From: Proteobacteria bacterium DTSAM18
GTDB lineage: Bacteria > Myxococcota_A > UBA796 > GCA-2862545
NCBI GenBank assembly: GCA_028767165.1
Contig: JARACJ010000001.1
Coordinates: 434,001-498,000 of the forward strand
Direction: 5' to 3'
DNA length: 64,000 bases
Shown here: in pieces, positions 8,817 to 18,408 of the stretch
Layout of the letters: every line of letters begins with the position of its first letter
How positions within the stretch are numbered: the stretch's first letter is position 1
Translations under genes and position numbers: made by a program
Notes under the pieces: model-generated
The model's database searches: none
What the model saw: the letters and a program-made list of their open reading frames with translations, nothing else
Told to the model about the DNA's origin: nothing

Positions 8817-10676
8817 ATGGGACTGTTGGATCTGCTCAAGGCCGAGGATGTCCAAGGTTTCAACGCCAATCGCGGTGAACGCCGCAAGGTGGACCTTTTC
8901 GCAGAAGAGCTCGATGGACTCAAGCTGCACGGCGTCGACCTTCACGGGGTGCACCTCGACAAGGCCGATCTGACCGGCTCGGACCTCACCGACGCCAACA
9001 TCGTGCAGGCGTTCATGTCGGACATCGACGGAACGGGCCTGATCCTCGACGGCGCGATCGGCTTCGGCGTGCGCATGCGGGATGCCTGGTTGGAGGATGC
9101 CGATCTGACGGCCGCCGACCTGTCCAAGGGCGACCTGTCGGGCGCCGTGCTCAAGAAGACCAAGGGCGAGGGCATCCGGCTCCTCGGCGCCAAGCTCAAG
9201 GAGGCCGAGGCCCAGGGCTGCAGCTGGCCCCTGGCGGATCTGTCCGAGGCGAGCCTGAAGCGCTCCAACTTCGACGGCGCCGATCTCAAGCGGGTCAAGA
9301 TGACCGACGCCAAGGCGTCGGGCGGCTCCTTCGTGGGCACGCGGTTCGATCTGATCGACGGCGCGCGGGTGCGCTTCGCCGGCGCCAACCTCGAAGGCGC
9401 GGTGCTCGCGGGCGGACGCCTGGCTGCGGCCAGCTTCCGTGAGGCGAACCTGAAGGGTGCCGATCTGAGCAACGCGGATCTGAGCAACGCGGATCTGGCG
9501 GGCGCAGACCTCACCGGGGCCGATCTGAGCAACGCCAACCTCGCCGATGCCTCCCTCGAGGGCGCCATCCTCGAAGGTGCCAAGCTCGAGGGCGCCGACA
9601 TGTCCGGCGTGGATGCCCAGGCGCTCTCCCTCGACAGCGACACGCTCGGCTCCCTGGCCGACTTCGGCGCGCGCTACGATCCCGAGGCACCGCTCGTGTT
9701 CGACGACGTCACCGTCGCCACGAGGCCCGGCGCCGTGCTGGTGTTCTGGCAGAACCCCGACTCCATGGACGAGGCCACGCTGCGGTGGGGCCTGAAGGCC
9801 GAGGGCAAGAAGTCCCGCTACGGCGTGCTGCCGGTGAACGCCTCCTCCGTGCTGGCCCACCAGGCCCTCGCCGGTGACGACGGCTTCGTGCTGCTGCTGC
9901 TGGTCGAGCGCCCCGGCGGTGTCGTGGTGATGCGCTTCGACGTCGACCTGGAGGGCCAGGTCAGTGCCGGCCGCTCCTTCCCGCTGGGCTACGAGCCGGC
10001 CGTGCTGCCCGTCTTCGAGCGCATCGGCAGCACCATGGTCATGTGGGGTCTCGCCCGCCGCGGCCCGACCCTCGTGATGCACGGTGACCGTGGCGAGGGC
10101 GAGGGCTTCGAGCTGCTGTCGAGCACGCCGTGCCCCACGGCCCGTGGCTTCGTCGGACGGCACGCACCCATCCTGTCCAACAAGGGTGGCGTGCTCAGCG
10201 GCGTGAGCCCTGCTGGCATCGGAAGCCCGCTGCCCATTCCCGAGGGCTTCGGCGGCCGCCTGGCCACCGCCACCGTGATCGGCGATCGCATCCTGGCCGT
10301 GTGGAACACCATGGCCCGCCTGCGGGACCCGGGCGGTCTGCGCAGCACGTGGATCGGAGGCGGCGACCCCGTCGTCGACGAGCTGACCCGCTTCCCGGAC
10401 GTCAACGCGCTCGACCTCATCGCCCATGGCGACGGTGCGCACATGATCTGGATCGAGGACGAGGGTCCCGAGGGCACCCACCTGATGGCCCGTCACCTGC
10501 CCGGTGGCGAGACCCAGGCGCTCGATCTCGGCGGAGAGGAGCCCGAGGAGGTCAGCTTCGCGCGGACGCTTCCGGGGGCCGATCCCGTGGTGTGTGCGAC
10601 GAGTCTGCAAGGCAACCTTCATGTGTTCGATCATGAGGGGCGGTTGGTCGTGAAGTTCTCGAATCTCGAACGGTAG
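8817..10676 (+). CDS. Pentapeptide-repeat protein with a propeller-like C-terminal half
   Basis: This is a 619-residue protein. Residues about 30-275 are A(D/N)LxxA-type pentapeptide repeats (for example LKGADLSNADLSNADLAGA), which form a right-handed square beta-helix. The remaining 340 residues have no pentapeptides. They show repeated short strands with WQNP, MWGLAR, VWNTM and MIWIEDEG turns, like a WD/Kelch-style beta-propeller; that fold call is inference. There is no signal peptide, so it is probably cytoplasmic. GGAGG precedes the ATG. Pentapeptide proteins include gyrase-protecting DNA mimics, but most have no known role. The tandem coding repeats are also nearly repeated at the DNA level (GATCTGAGCAACGC, twice around 9470-9495). 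Confidence 0.85.
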   Translation: MGLLDLLKAEDVQGFNANRGERRKVDLFAEELDGLKLHGVDLHGVHLDKADLTGSDLTDANIVQAFMSDIDGTGLILDGAIGFGVRMRDAWLEDADLTAADLSKGDLSGAVLKKTKGEGIRLLGAKLKEAEAQGCSWPLADLSEASLKRSNFDGADLKRVKMTDAKASGGSFVGTRFDLIDGARVRFAGANLEGAVLAGGRLAAASFREANLKGADLSNADLSNADLAGADLTGADLSNANLADASLEGAILEGAKLEGADMSGVDAQALSLDSDTLGSLADFGARYDPEAPLVFDDVTVATRPGAVLVFWQNPDSMDEATLRWGLKAEGKKSRYGVLPVNASSVLAHQALAGDDGFVLLLLVERPGGVVVMRFDVDLEGQVSAGRSFPLGYEPAVLPVFERIGSTMVMWGLARRGPTLVMHGDRGEGEGFELLSSTPCPTARGFVGRHAPILSNKGGVLSGVSPAGIGSPLPIPEGFGGRLATATVIGDRILAVWNTMARLRDPGGLRSTWIGGGDPVVDELTRFPDVNALDLIAHGDGAHMIWIEDEGPEGTHLMARHLPGGETQALDLGGEEPEEVSFARTLPGADPVVCATSLQGNLHVFDHEGRLVVKFSNLER

Positions 10677-10677
10677 C

Positions 10678-10787
10678 GGGGATCGTCGCCCCGGCGGGGC
10701 CGGTTCGGCGTCGCTTCGGTCGGCCCGACCAGGAGGTCGGGCTCTCCCTTGCTCCTTGCCCCGGCCCGCGCCGGAGCGACGATCCCC
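10678..10787. repeat. Large inverted repeat downstream of the pentapeptide gene
   Basis: Arms 10678-10696 and 10769-10787 (19 nt, one mismatch; outer part GGGGATCGTCGC) enclose 72 bases that hold a smaller hairpin, CCCGACC aggag GTCGGG. It starts two bases after the stop codon. No T-run follows, so it may be a 3'-end stabiliser or a repeat remnant. Confidence 0.55.
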
Positions 10788-10992
10788 TCCGTTTACGTCC
10801 TCCCCAGGCTTCGCTGGGATTGCTTTCGCAGGGGGAAGGGGCGGAGAGGGGAGCGGAGTGCGGGGTTCGCCGCTGCGGCGCCCATGGCACGCCTGGTTCT
10901 TCGTCGCGTTGCTCCTCGCCCCAGACGCACCCTGAACGCCTCGCTGGGGCGGGGAAGGGTCGGGGCGTGGTTGGGCTGGCGCCCAACCTCTT

Positions 10993-11340
10993 GCGGCTTC
11001 GGGCCTGCCGGCCCTTCGCCGCGCTGGCGAGCCGCGTGGCAGTGGTGGGCCCGGTGGCGGGCCTGCCGGCCCTTGGCGGCTTCGGGCCTGCCGGCCCTTG
11101 GCGGCTTCGGGCCTGCCGGCCCTTCGCCGCGCTGGCGAGTCGCGTGACGGTGGTGGGCCCGGTTGCGGGCCTGGCGGCCCTTGGCGGCTTCGGGCCTGCC
11201 GGCCCTTCGCCGCGTTGGCGCGTCTGGTTGCGGGCCTGCCGGCCCTTGGCGGCTTCGGGCCTGCCGGCCCTTCGCCGCGTTGGCGCGTCTGGTTGCGGGC
11301 CTGCCGGCCCTTCGCCGCGTTGGCGCGTGGCGGGCCTGGC
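10993..11340. repeat. GC-rich minisatellite with palindromic units
   Basis: Nine near-identical cores of GGGCCTGCCGGCCCTT, plus a degenerate tenth, occur in about 350 bases. They are joined by alternating spacers of the GGCGGCTTC type and the CGCCGCGTTGGCGCGTCTGGTT type. Each core is itself close to a palindrome (GGGCC/GGCCC). The array is free of stop codons in several frames on both strands, which produces long spurious reading frames. No conserved protein, ribosome site or spacer pattern supports coding or a CRISPR. The flanking 10788-10992 holds nothing else I recognise. Confidence 0.75.
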
Positions 11341-11413
11341 GTCGCTCTTGGTGTCGATCCCGTCGGGTCTTTCCGGCTATGGTGTCGGCTCTTCACGCCT
11401 TGGGAGCGCCGTC

Positions 11414-11803
11414 ATGATCACCGGTTCCTGCCTCTGCGGTGCCGTCACCTTTCGGGTGGGGCAGTCCCTCGAGACCAGCGATGCCTGTCACTGTGTGCAG
11501 TGTCGCAAGTGGACGGGGCACTACCTCGCGAGTGTCGAGGTGAAGCGTGCCAACCTGACGGTGGAGGGCGACGAGGCGCTTCGTTGGTTCCACTCGTCGG
11601 CCAAGGTGCGGCGGGGGTTCTGCGGGCGGTGTGGGTCGTCGCTGTTCTTCGACCCGCTGGACACCGTCAAGCACGACTGGCTCGGCGTCTCGCTCGGCGC
11701 CATCGATGGCGCCTCGGGGACGACCCTTCAGCGCCACATCTTCGTGGCGGAGAAGGGCGACTACTACGAGCTCACCGACGGGCTGCCCTGCAACGCGCAC
11801 TGA
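11414..11803 (+). CDS. GFA-family (glutathione-dependent formaldehyde-activating-like) zinc protein
   Basis: A 129-residue CENP-V/GFA-domain protein. The zinc cysteines are in order: SCLCGAV (C6, C8), CHCVQCRKW (C25, C27, C30) and GFCGRCGSSLFF. The characteristic IFVAEKGDYYELTDGLP end is also present. The family is named after formaldehyde-glutathione condensation, but most members have no proven activity. The ATG at 11414 has GGGAG eight bases upstream. It stands alone next to the minisatellite. Confidence 0.85.
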   Translation: MITGSCLCGAVTFRVGQSLETSDACHCVQCRKWTGHYLASVEVKRANLTVEGDEALRWFHSSAKVRRGFCGRCGSSLFFDPLDTVKHDWLGVSLGAIDGASGTTLQRHIFVAEKGDYYELTDGLPCNAH

Positions 11804-11818
11804 GGCTGCCCGGGGGCG

Positions 11819-12598
11819 TCACTCCTCGCCGGCCTCATCTTCGGCGGCCTTCTGGGCCCGCTTGGCCAGGCGGTGTGCCCGGTCGATCTCGGGCTTGAGC
11901 ATCTTGGGGAAGCCGCCCTTCACCTCGTTCGCCCACGCGCTCATGGCCTCGGGGTCGCTCTTGGACCAGGCCCGCAGGATGCGGCGGTAGGCCTTGCGGA
12001 CACGGTGATCCTCGTCGCGGAGGAAGGCCGTGGCGATGGCCTCGATGAGGGGCGACAGGGCCTCGGGCACCAGCACGATGCGGGCCTCGCCGACCTTCTC
12101 GCGCAGGGGCGCCGCGGAGGGGCCCTCGAGCGGGGTGGGGGTCCAGGCCAGGGCCATCATCACCACCGCGCGGCGGATGATGGGGGGCGCCGTGTGGCGC
12201 ATGCGGGAGGCGAAGCCCTCGACGTCGAGGCCGGTGAGCGCCGCGGCGGGACCCAGGACGAGCCAGCCGAGGGCGTCGGCGGTGAAGATGTCGTCGACGC
12301 GACCCAGCCAGTCCTCGGCCACTTCCCACGCGGCCTGCGGATCGTCGGGGCCGGCGGCGGCCAGCAGCCCGATGGCCACCATGCCGTCTTCCCAGGCGCC
12401 GCCGAACAGGCTGGTGAGCTCCCGGTCGTCGTCGTCGAGGTTCACGCCCTCCTGCCAGGCGGCCGCGCCCATGCGGGCGATCTCGCCCATGGGCACGCCA
12501 CGGATGCCCTTCAGCGGTGCGATCTGCTTCGACATCTTCCGGGCCACGCTGCGGTCGGACAGCATGTCGAGGGATTCACTGATCAGTTCGGCGTCCAT
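11819..12598 (-). CDS. AlkD-like HEAT-repeat protein (possible DNA alkylation repair)
   Basis: An all-helical protein of 259 residues. The pattern RRAVVMMALAW ... DEDHRVRKAYRRILRAWSKS resembles the HEAT-like repeats of AlkD DNA glycosylases, where the equivalent region reads V.KA..W.LRE..K.DP. I cannot confirm the catalytic Asp/Trp pair by eye, so the function is uncertain. GAGGAG precedes the ATG at 12598. It is the last gene after the CPA2 antiporter (69-base gap), same strand. Confidence 0.55.
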   Translation of the reverse strand: MDAELISESLDMLSDRSVARKMSKQIAPLKGIRGVPMGEIARMGAAAWQEGVNLDDDDRELTSLFGGAWEDGMVAIGLLAAAGPDDPQAAWEVAEDWLGRVDDIFTADALGWLVLGPAAALTGLDVEGFASRMRHTAPPIIRRAVVMMALAWTPTPLEGPSAAPLREKVGEARIVLVPEALSPLIEAIATAFLRDEDHRVRKAYRRILRAWSKSDPEAMSAWANEVKGGFPKMLKPEIDRAHRLAKRAQKAAEDEAGEE

Positions 12599-12667
12599 GG
12601 TCTGCTCCTCGGGGAGTGCCCTCCTATCCCTGCTGCCGTCCGCCGGCATGGACAGATGTGGGCGGGC

Positions 12668-14683
12668 TCACGTGGTCGGCACGTCCTTGACCTCAGGCCC
12701 ACCCCGGGGCGCCAGCAGCCGCTCCGCCCTGGCGAGGGCCTCCGGGGAGCCGGACACCGCGAGGATGTCGCCGCGGAGGAGGATCTCCTGGCCGGTGGGG
12801 AACATGGTGGTCTGGTGTCCCCGGACGATGGCCGCGACGGTCGCCCCCGTCCGGGATCGCAGGTCCAGGGTGGCGAGGCTCGAACCCTCGGCGGGGCTGC
12901 CGTCCTCGATCCGCACCCGGTGGTGGTCGAACGTGGCCAGCGGGTCGGGCTCGTGGGACGACGGGGCGCGCTCCTCCCCGCTGCGGAGGTGGGTCTGAAG
13001 GTCCTGCGCCATGCGGGCGACGCTGGAGGTGGGGCGGGCATGCTGGTGACGTCCCAGGTGCAACCCCACGAGGACGAGCAGGAGCAGGAGGCCCGTGAGC
13101 AGCATGGCCTGGGCCCACGGGCCCGGTATCGCCATGTGGAGGAACAAGGCCGTGCCGGTGCCGATCGCCAGGACGACGAGCATCGAGCTGAACAGCTCGG
13201 TGGCGTGGGCGCGGGGTGTGGGGCCGGCCTGGCCGACGTGCAACAGGGCGTTGAGCTCGAGGGACAGGTGCAGCGCGCTGCGGAGCAGGCCGAGCACGAA
13301 GGGGGCCGAGAGGGCCACGGTGACGATGTTCAACGGGAGTGCGGCGTCCGGAGGGAGGGCCTCCTGGAGCTGGTGGCGGAGGACGAACACCACGAGCAGC
13401 GCACCGAGGTCGAGCAGGACGCCCGCGATGGCCCGTGCAGGGGACGGCTTGTCGGGGCGTCCCGTGGCGTTCCGCAGGAACGACTGGTAGGCCGCGAGCA
13501 CCTGGTGCGCTCGCGCCGGCAGGGCGTGGTCCATCCTCGTGACGATGCGTTCCGCCCGCCCGAGGAGCAGCGGCGTGGTGAACGTGGTGATGGTCGCCAC
13601 GGTCACGAGGGCGGGCAGGCTCTCGCGGGGCATCACCCCGCCTGCGATGGCGATGGTGGCGAGGATGAAGGACAGCTCTCCGACCTGACCCAGCAGCAGG
13701 CCCGAGAAGGCCCCTCGGCGCAGGGACATGCCTGTCAGGAGCGATCCGGCGAGCACCGAGACGAACTGTGCGCCGATGACGATGAGGCTCAGCAGCAGGG
13801 CGAAGGGAAGGTTGCGCCAGGCGACCACGGGATCGATGGACATGCCGATGGAGACGAAGAAGATGGCTGCGAACAGTCCCCGCAGGGGCTCGATGGCCCT
13901 CTCCACGTCGTGGCCCCGGCCGGACTCGGCGACCACCATGCCGGACAGGAACGCGCCGAGCGCGATCGAGTATCCGAACAGGCTGGCCGCCAGGGCGAGT
14001 CCGAAGGCGGCACCCACCACCAGCACCACGAGCAGCTCGTCGTCGGCCTGTGACAGGGCGTAGCGCACGAGCCGCGGCAGGACGAGCAGGCCACCCACGA
14101 GCATGGCGACGATGGCCGCCGCGAGCTCTCCGAACAGCATGCCGAGGCCTTGCCAGCCGAGGGACTCTCCCGCCGCGAGCGCGGTCACGATGGCCATGAG
14201 CACGATGGCCACGACGTCCTGCACCACGAGGATGCCGAGCACGTGGCTTCGGACGTCCCGCTCCACCGGGTGGGTGCGGAGCACGGCGCTGACGACCATG
14301 GTGCTCGAGATCGAGATGCTGGCACCCAGGCAGACGCTCGCGACGGCGGACCAGCCGAGGGCCGAGCCCACGAGGAAGCCCGAGATCGACAGCGCGAGGA
14401 TCTGCACGGCTGCCGTGATGCCGGAGATGGGAAGGATGTCCAGCAGGCGGCGGATGCGGAACTCGAGACCCACGGCGAACAGCACCAGCACGACGCCCAC
14501 CTCGGCGAGCTCCTCCATGCGGTGGGGGTCGGCGAACAACGGCACCGGCAGGTAGGGCCCGACGATCAGACCTGCGAACAGGTACCCGAGGATGCTCGGC
14601 TGACCGAGGCGACGGCTGAGCATCGCGGTGACGGCGGCGACGACGGTCACCACCGCCAGATCCAGGATCAGTCCGTCGTGCAC
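12668..14683 (-). CDS. CPA2-family cation/proton antiporter with TrkA-C domain
   Basis: A 671-residue inner-membrane protein with about 12-13 hydrophobic segments in the first 400 residues, typical of Kef/CPA2 exchangers (SRRLGQPSILGYLFAGLIVG; EVGVVLVLFAVGLEF). Two or three further hydrophobic segments follow at about 420-540. The C-terminal TrkA-C/RCK-type regulatory domain follows (about 575-660; GSSLATLDLRSRTGATVAAI). No nucleotide-binding TrkA-N (KTN) domain is evident. Translation starts at a GTG with GGAGG upstream. It lies 49 bases after a response-regulator gene, suggesting regulated K+ or Na+/H+ exchange. Confidence 0.88.
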   Translation of the reverse strand: MHDGLILDLAVVTVVAAVTAMLSRRLGQPSILGYLFAGLIVGPYLPVPLFADPHRMEELAEVGVVLVLFAVGLEFRIRRLLDILPISGITAAVQILALSISGFLVGSALGWSAVASVCLGASISISSTMVVSAVLRTHPVERDVRSHVLGILVVQDVVAIVLMAIVTALAAGESLGWQGLGMLFGELAAAIVAMLVGGLLVLPRLVRYALSQADDELLVVLVVGAAFGLALAASLFGYSIALGAFLSGMVVAESGRGHDVERAIEPLRGLFAAIFFVSIGMSIDPVVAWRNLPFALLLSLIVIGAQFVSVLAGSLLTGMSLRRGAFSGLLLGQVGELSFILATIAIAGGVMPRESLPALVTVATITTFTTPLLLGRAERIVTRMDHALPARAHQVLAAYQSFLRNATGRPDKPSPARAIAGVLLDLGALLVVFVLRHQLQEALPPDAALPLNIVTVALSAPFVLGLLRSALHLSLELNALLHVGQAGPTPRAHATELFSSMLVVLAIGTGTALFLHMAIPGPWAQAMLLTGLLLLLVLVGLHLGRHQHARPTSSVARMAQDLQTHLRSGEERAPSSHEPDPLATFDHHRVRIEDGSPAEGSSLATLDLRSRTGATVAAIVRGHQTTMFPTGQEILLRGDILAVSGSPEALARAERLLAPRGGPEVKDVPTT

Positions 14684-14732
14684 GCTCTTCCTCCGAGGGC
14701 TCCTTCAGCCCACGCGAAGGAGACCCGTGGCG

Positions 14733-15422
<690 letters not shown>

Positions 15423-15449
15423 GGTCCCTCCGGGGGGCAACGTGTGCCG

Positions 15450-16394
15450 TCATGAGTATCCGCTGGTGAGGTCTTCGTCGATAAGTGCACCTCTCAGGGG
15501 CTCCAATGCCAGAACCACTTGGGAGAGGTGGTGACGCACCCGGCGATCGAGGTCTGCGCGGGTGTCCCGGTCCACCCCGCGTCTTGCGGCCTGGAGGGCC
15601 ATGGCGGAGCGGAACAGGTCGCCCGCACCGAGGTGCATGGCGCGATCGACGAGGACCTGCAGGTGGGGACCGGCGTGGGACGCCAGGTAGTAGCGGGGCT
15701 GGTTCGTGAGCAGGTCGCGGGACTCGATGGTGTTGTCGAGCAGGTCCATCAGCAGGTCGGCGTCCTGCTGGGCGATGTGGAGCAGTCGGCGCCGGTCGAC
15801 CACGTGGGGCGACGGCTGCGGCGGCTCCGGATGCCCGGCGGCCTGGAGCAGCGCGGGCATCAGGCTCTGGGCGAAGTAGCAGTCCGGGCAGTAGCCATGG
15901 GAGAAGTGCAGGCCATGGGATCGGTGGAAGAAGTCCTCGAGGCGGGTCCAGTCGGCGCCCGGGTCCTTCACGGACTTGCAGGAGATGCACAGGGGCAGAC
16001 CCGAGGACAGGTTGGCGAACATCGTGTGCCGTGCGGCGACGGTGAGCCTTGCGTTCAGCAGGCGGGGATCGAGGGGCTTCTCCAGCACGTCGTCGATGCC
16101 TGCCTCGACGGCGGTCTGGAGCACGGCGCGACTGTCGGCGCCGGTGAGCAGGATCACGTAGGTGTAGGCGTGGCCCGTGCGGGCCCGGGTGCCGCGGATG
16201 CGTCGTGCGAGCTCGAGGCCGTCCATCGACGCGCTCTGCCAATTGGTGATGACCATGGGCACGGGCCGACGACGCCACTGCTGCCACGCCCGCTCGGAAC
16301 TGGTCGCCTCCCGGGGGGTGTGCCCCAGCTTGGAGAGGGTATAGGTGACCAGTCGGCGGCTGACGGGATCGTCATCGGCGACGAGGACGTCCAT
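15450..16394 (-). CDS. Atypical receiver protein (phospho-Asp replaced by Asn) with a Cys/His domain
   Basis: The protein has 314 residues. The N-terminal receiver keeps the acidic pocket (ADDDP, 6-10), LTGAD and the conserved Lys (EKPLD), but the phosphoacceptor position reads ITNWQSASMDG, with Asn51 in place of Asp. A domain with CISCKSVKD ... FSHGYCPDCYF follows, a Cys module often found after receivers in deltaproteobacteria. The last 120 residues are helical, with no DNA-binding or kinase signature I recognise. GGAGG precedes the ATG. It is co-directional with the OmpR-type regulator and may signal without phosphorylation. Confidence 0.8.
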   Translation of the reverse strand: MDVLVADDDPVSRRLVTYTLSKLGHTPREATSSERAWQQWRRRPVPMVITNWQSASMDGLELARRIRGTRARTGHAYTYVILLTGADSRAVLQTAVEAGIDDVLEKPLDPRLLNARLTVAARHTMFANLSSGLPLCISCKSVKDPGADWTRLEDFFHRSHGLHFSHGYCPDCYFAQSLMPALLQAAGHPEPPQPSPHVVDRRRLLHIAQQDADLLMDLLDNTIESRDLLTNQPRYYLASHAGPHLQVLVDRAMHLGAGDLFRSAMALQAARRGVDRDTRADLDRRVRHHLSQVVLALEPLRGALIDEDLTSGYS

Positions 16395-16476
16395 GGAGAC
16401 CTCCGGCTGTACGTGGAACAGGTGCCACGGGACCGCAGCACGGGCCAGGGTGGGATGTCTGTACGGGAGGGCGCGA

Positions 16477-17646
16477 ATGTCTGATGGGGTCTCCGGTCTT
16501 GTCGAGGTTTCGTCGGGGCTGGGAACAGTACCGGAGGCGGCATGGGATCGGCTGGTGGATCCGGACGATCCCTTCTGCCGTTGGCGGTTCCTGGCCCACC
16601 TGGAGAACACCGGAGCGGTGGGCCCCGATTCCGGCTGGCGCCCCGCCCACCTGCTGTGGTGGAGCGATGAGGCCCGCACGAAGCTCGTCGGCGCCGCGCC
16701 GCTGTACCTGAAGGCCCACAGCTACGGGGAGTACATCTTCGACTGGGGCTGGGCACAGGCGAGCGAGCGGGCGGGGCTTCCGTACTACCCGAAGCTGGTG
16801 TCCGCCGTGCCCTTCACGCCTTCGGGTGGGGGGCGGCTGCTGGTCGGCGACGGGCCCGGCGCCGTCGATCGGGCCCGGGTGCTCGCGAAGGCGACACGAG
16901 CCGTGGCGGAGCAGCTGCAGGCCCGTTCGGCGCACATCCTCTTCTCGAACCCCGACGTCTCCCGCAGCCTCGCCGACGAGGGCTGGATCCACCGGCTCAC
17001 GCACCAGTACCACTGGCGCAACGACGGCTTCCGGGACTTCGACGACTTCCTGGCCACGCTGCGGTCCCGCAAGCGCAAGGAGGTCCGACGGGAGCGCCGG
17101 CGGGCGGCGGCCTCGGGGCTGTCCCTGGCGGTCCAGACGGGCATGGCCCTGTCGGACGAGGACCTCTCGGCCATCCACGCCTGCTACCTGTCCACCGTGC
17201 ACCACCGGGGCGGCCATCCCTACCTGCCCCGGGCCTGGTTCCTCGGCCTGCGGGAGGTGTTCGGCCACGATCTGGTGGTGGCCACCGCTCGTGACGACGC
17301 CGGTCACCTGCAGGCCATGGCGCTCGCGTTCCAGCAGGGAAGCGCCCTGTACGGACGCTACTGGGGCGCGCGGGTGGATGCCCCCGATCTGCACTTCGAG
17401 CTGTGCTACTACCGGCTCATCGAGTGGGCCATCGCCCACGGTCTGCAGCGCCTGGAGGCCGGCGCCCAGGGGGAGCACAAGCTCGCCCGGGGCTTCGTGC
17501 CCCAGAGCATCCACAGCCTGCACTGGCTCGCACACCCCGGCCTGCACGAGGCCGTGGCGAGGGCCGTGCAGGAGGAGAGGGAAGGGCACGGGGCCCTGCT
17601 GGAGCACCTCGAGGGCTGGCTGCCGTTCCATCGGGAGGACACGTGA
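16477..17646 (+). CDS. FemAB/GNAT-like protein of the peptidogalycan biosynthesis (DUF482) family
   Basis: A 389-residue protein with the family's N-terminal DPFCRWRFLAHLENTGAV, the central RKRKEVRRERR helix, and the C-terminal GAQGEHKLARGFVPQSIHS with HW, all typical of DUF482. These are GNAT-fold proteins thought to transfer amino-acyl or acyl groups; the substrate is not known. GGGAGG precedes the ATG at 16477. Its stop codon overlaps the GTG start of the pseudouridine synthase, so the two are coupled. Confidence 0.8.
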   Translation: MSDGVSGLVEVSSGLGTVPEAAWDRLVDPDDPFCRWRFLAHLENTGAVGPDSGWRPAHLLWWSDEARTKLVGAAPLYLKAHSYGEYIFDWGWAQASERAGLPYYPKLVSAVPFTPSGGGRLLVGDGPGAVDRARVLAKATRAVAEQLQARSAHILFSNPDVSRSLADEGWIHRLTHQYHWRNDGFRDFDDFLATLRSRKRKEVRRERRRAAASGLSLAVQTGMALSDEDLSAIHACYLSTVHHRGGHPYLPRAWFLGLREVFGHDLVVATARDDAGHLQAMALAFQQGSALYGRYWGARVDAPDLHFELCYYRLIEWAIAHGLQRLEAGAQGEHKLARGFVPQSIHSLHWLAHPGLHEAVARAVQEEREGHGALLEHLEGWLPFHREDT

Positions 17647-18344
17647 AGCGACTGGAGAAACGCCTGGTGGACCTGGGGGTGCTGCCCCGCAAGCGGGCGG
17701 CGTCGCTCATCAAGGCCGGTCGGGTGACCGTCGACGGGGAGGTCGTGCGCAAGCCGGCGACGAAGGTGTCCGACGACGTCGTCCTCCACCTGGACGGCGA
17801 GCCGCTCGTGCTGCCCGCCGTCCTGCTCGCCTACCACAAGCCGGTGGGGGTGCTGTCCACCCATGGCGACGACTGGGGACGGGAGAACCTGGACACCGTG
17901 CTGCCACCGGAGCTCAAGGAGCAGGGCTACCACGCGGTCGGCCGCCTCGACCGGGACACCGGCGGCCTGCTCCTGCTGAGCCGGGACGGCGCGCTCACCC
18001 AGCGCCTGCTGCACCCCCGCCGGGCCGTGCCCCGCAGCTACCTGTGCACGGTCGACGGAGAGGTACCCGATGGCCTCGCCGAAGCGCTGGCGGAGGGGAT
18101 CGCCACCAGTGAGGGCGTGTTCTCGGCCACGGTCGAGTCCGTCGAGGGCCGACGCGTGGTGCTCACGGTCACCGAAGGCAAGTACAGGATGGTCCGGCGC
18201 ATCATGGCCAATGCCGGTGCCCCGCTGCAGGCGCTGCACAGGTTGTCCTACGGTGCGGTGCACCTCGGGGATCTCCCGGAGGGGCACCTGCGGGAGGTCG
18301 ATGACGCCGAGAGGGCGGCCCTTCGGGCCCTGGTCGGGAGATAG
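17643..18344 (+). CDS. rsuA: RsuA-type 16S rRNA pseudouridine synthase
   Basis: A 233-residue enzyme that isomerises a uridine in rRNA. An N-terminal S4 RNA-binding domain (1-60; RKRAASLIKAGRVTVDG) precedes the catalytic domain. The catalytic Asp103 sits in GRLDRDTGGLLLLS, and the C-terminal VTEGKYRMVRRIMANAG is typical of the RsuA/RluB/RluE branch. Length plus the S4 domain favour RsuA over RluB or RluE, but the target base is not proven. It starts with GTG overlapping the previous stop (GTGA). Confidence 0.85.
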   Translation: MKRLEKRLVDLGVLPRKRAASLIKAGRVTVDGEVVRKPATKVSDDVVLHLDGEPLVLPAVLLAYHKPVGVLSTHGDDWGRENLDTVLPPELKEQGYHAVGRLDRDTGGLLLLSRDGALTQRLLHPRRAVPRSYLCTVDGEVPDGLAEALAEGIATSEGVFSATVESVEGRRVVLTVTEGKYRMVRRIMANAGAPLQALHRLSYGAVHLGDLPEGHLREVDDAERAALRALVGR

Positions 18345-18408
18345 GCGTACCCAGTGTGGGTTCATGGCTTCCGCGGTGTTTCCGAAGGGAACAGCAGCGG
18401 AGGGACCG

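Noticed and set aside
10993-11340. CRISPR array
   Set aside because: Units are adjacent or separated by repeated spacers rather than unique ones, and no cas gene is present.
8769-11396. A very long leftward reading frame (875 residues)
   Set aside because: It runs antisense over the pentapeptide gene and the minisatellite; the composition is Arg/Pro/Gly-rich with no ribosome site or conserved motif. It is open only because of the high GC content and the repeats.
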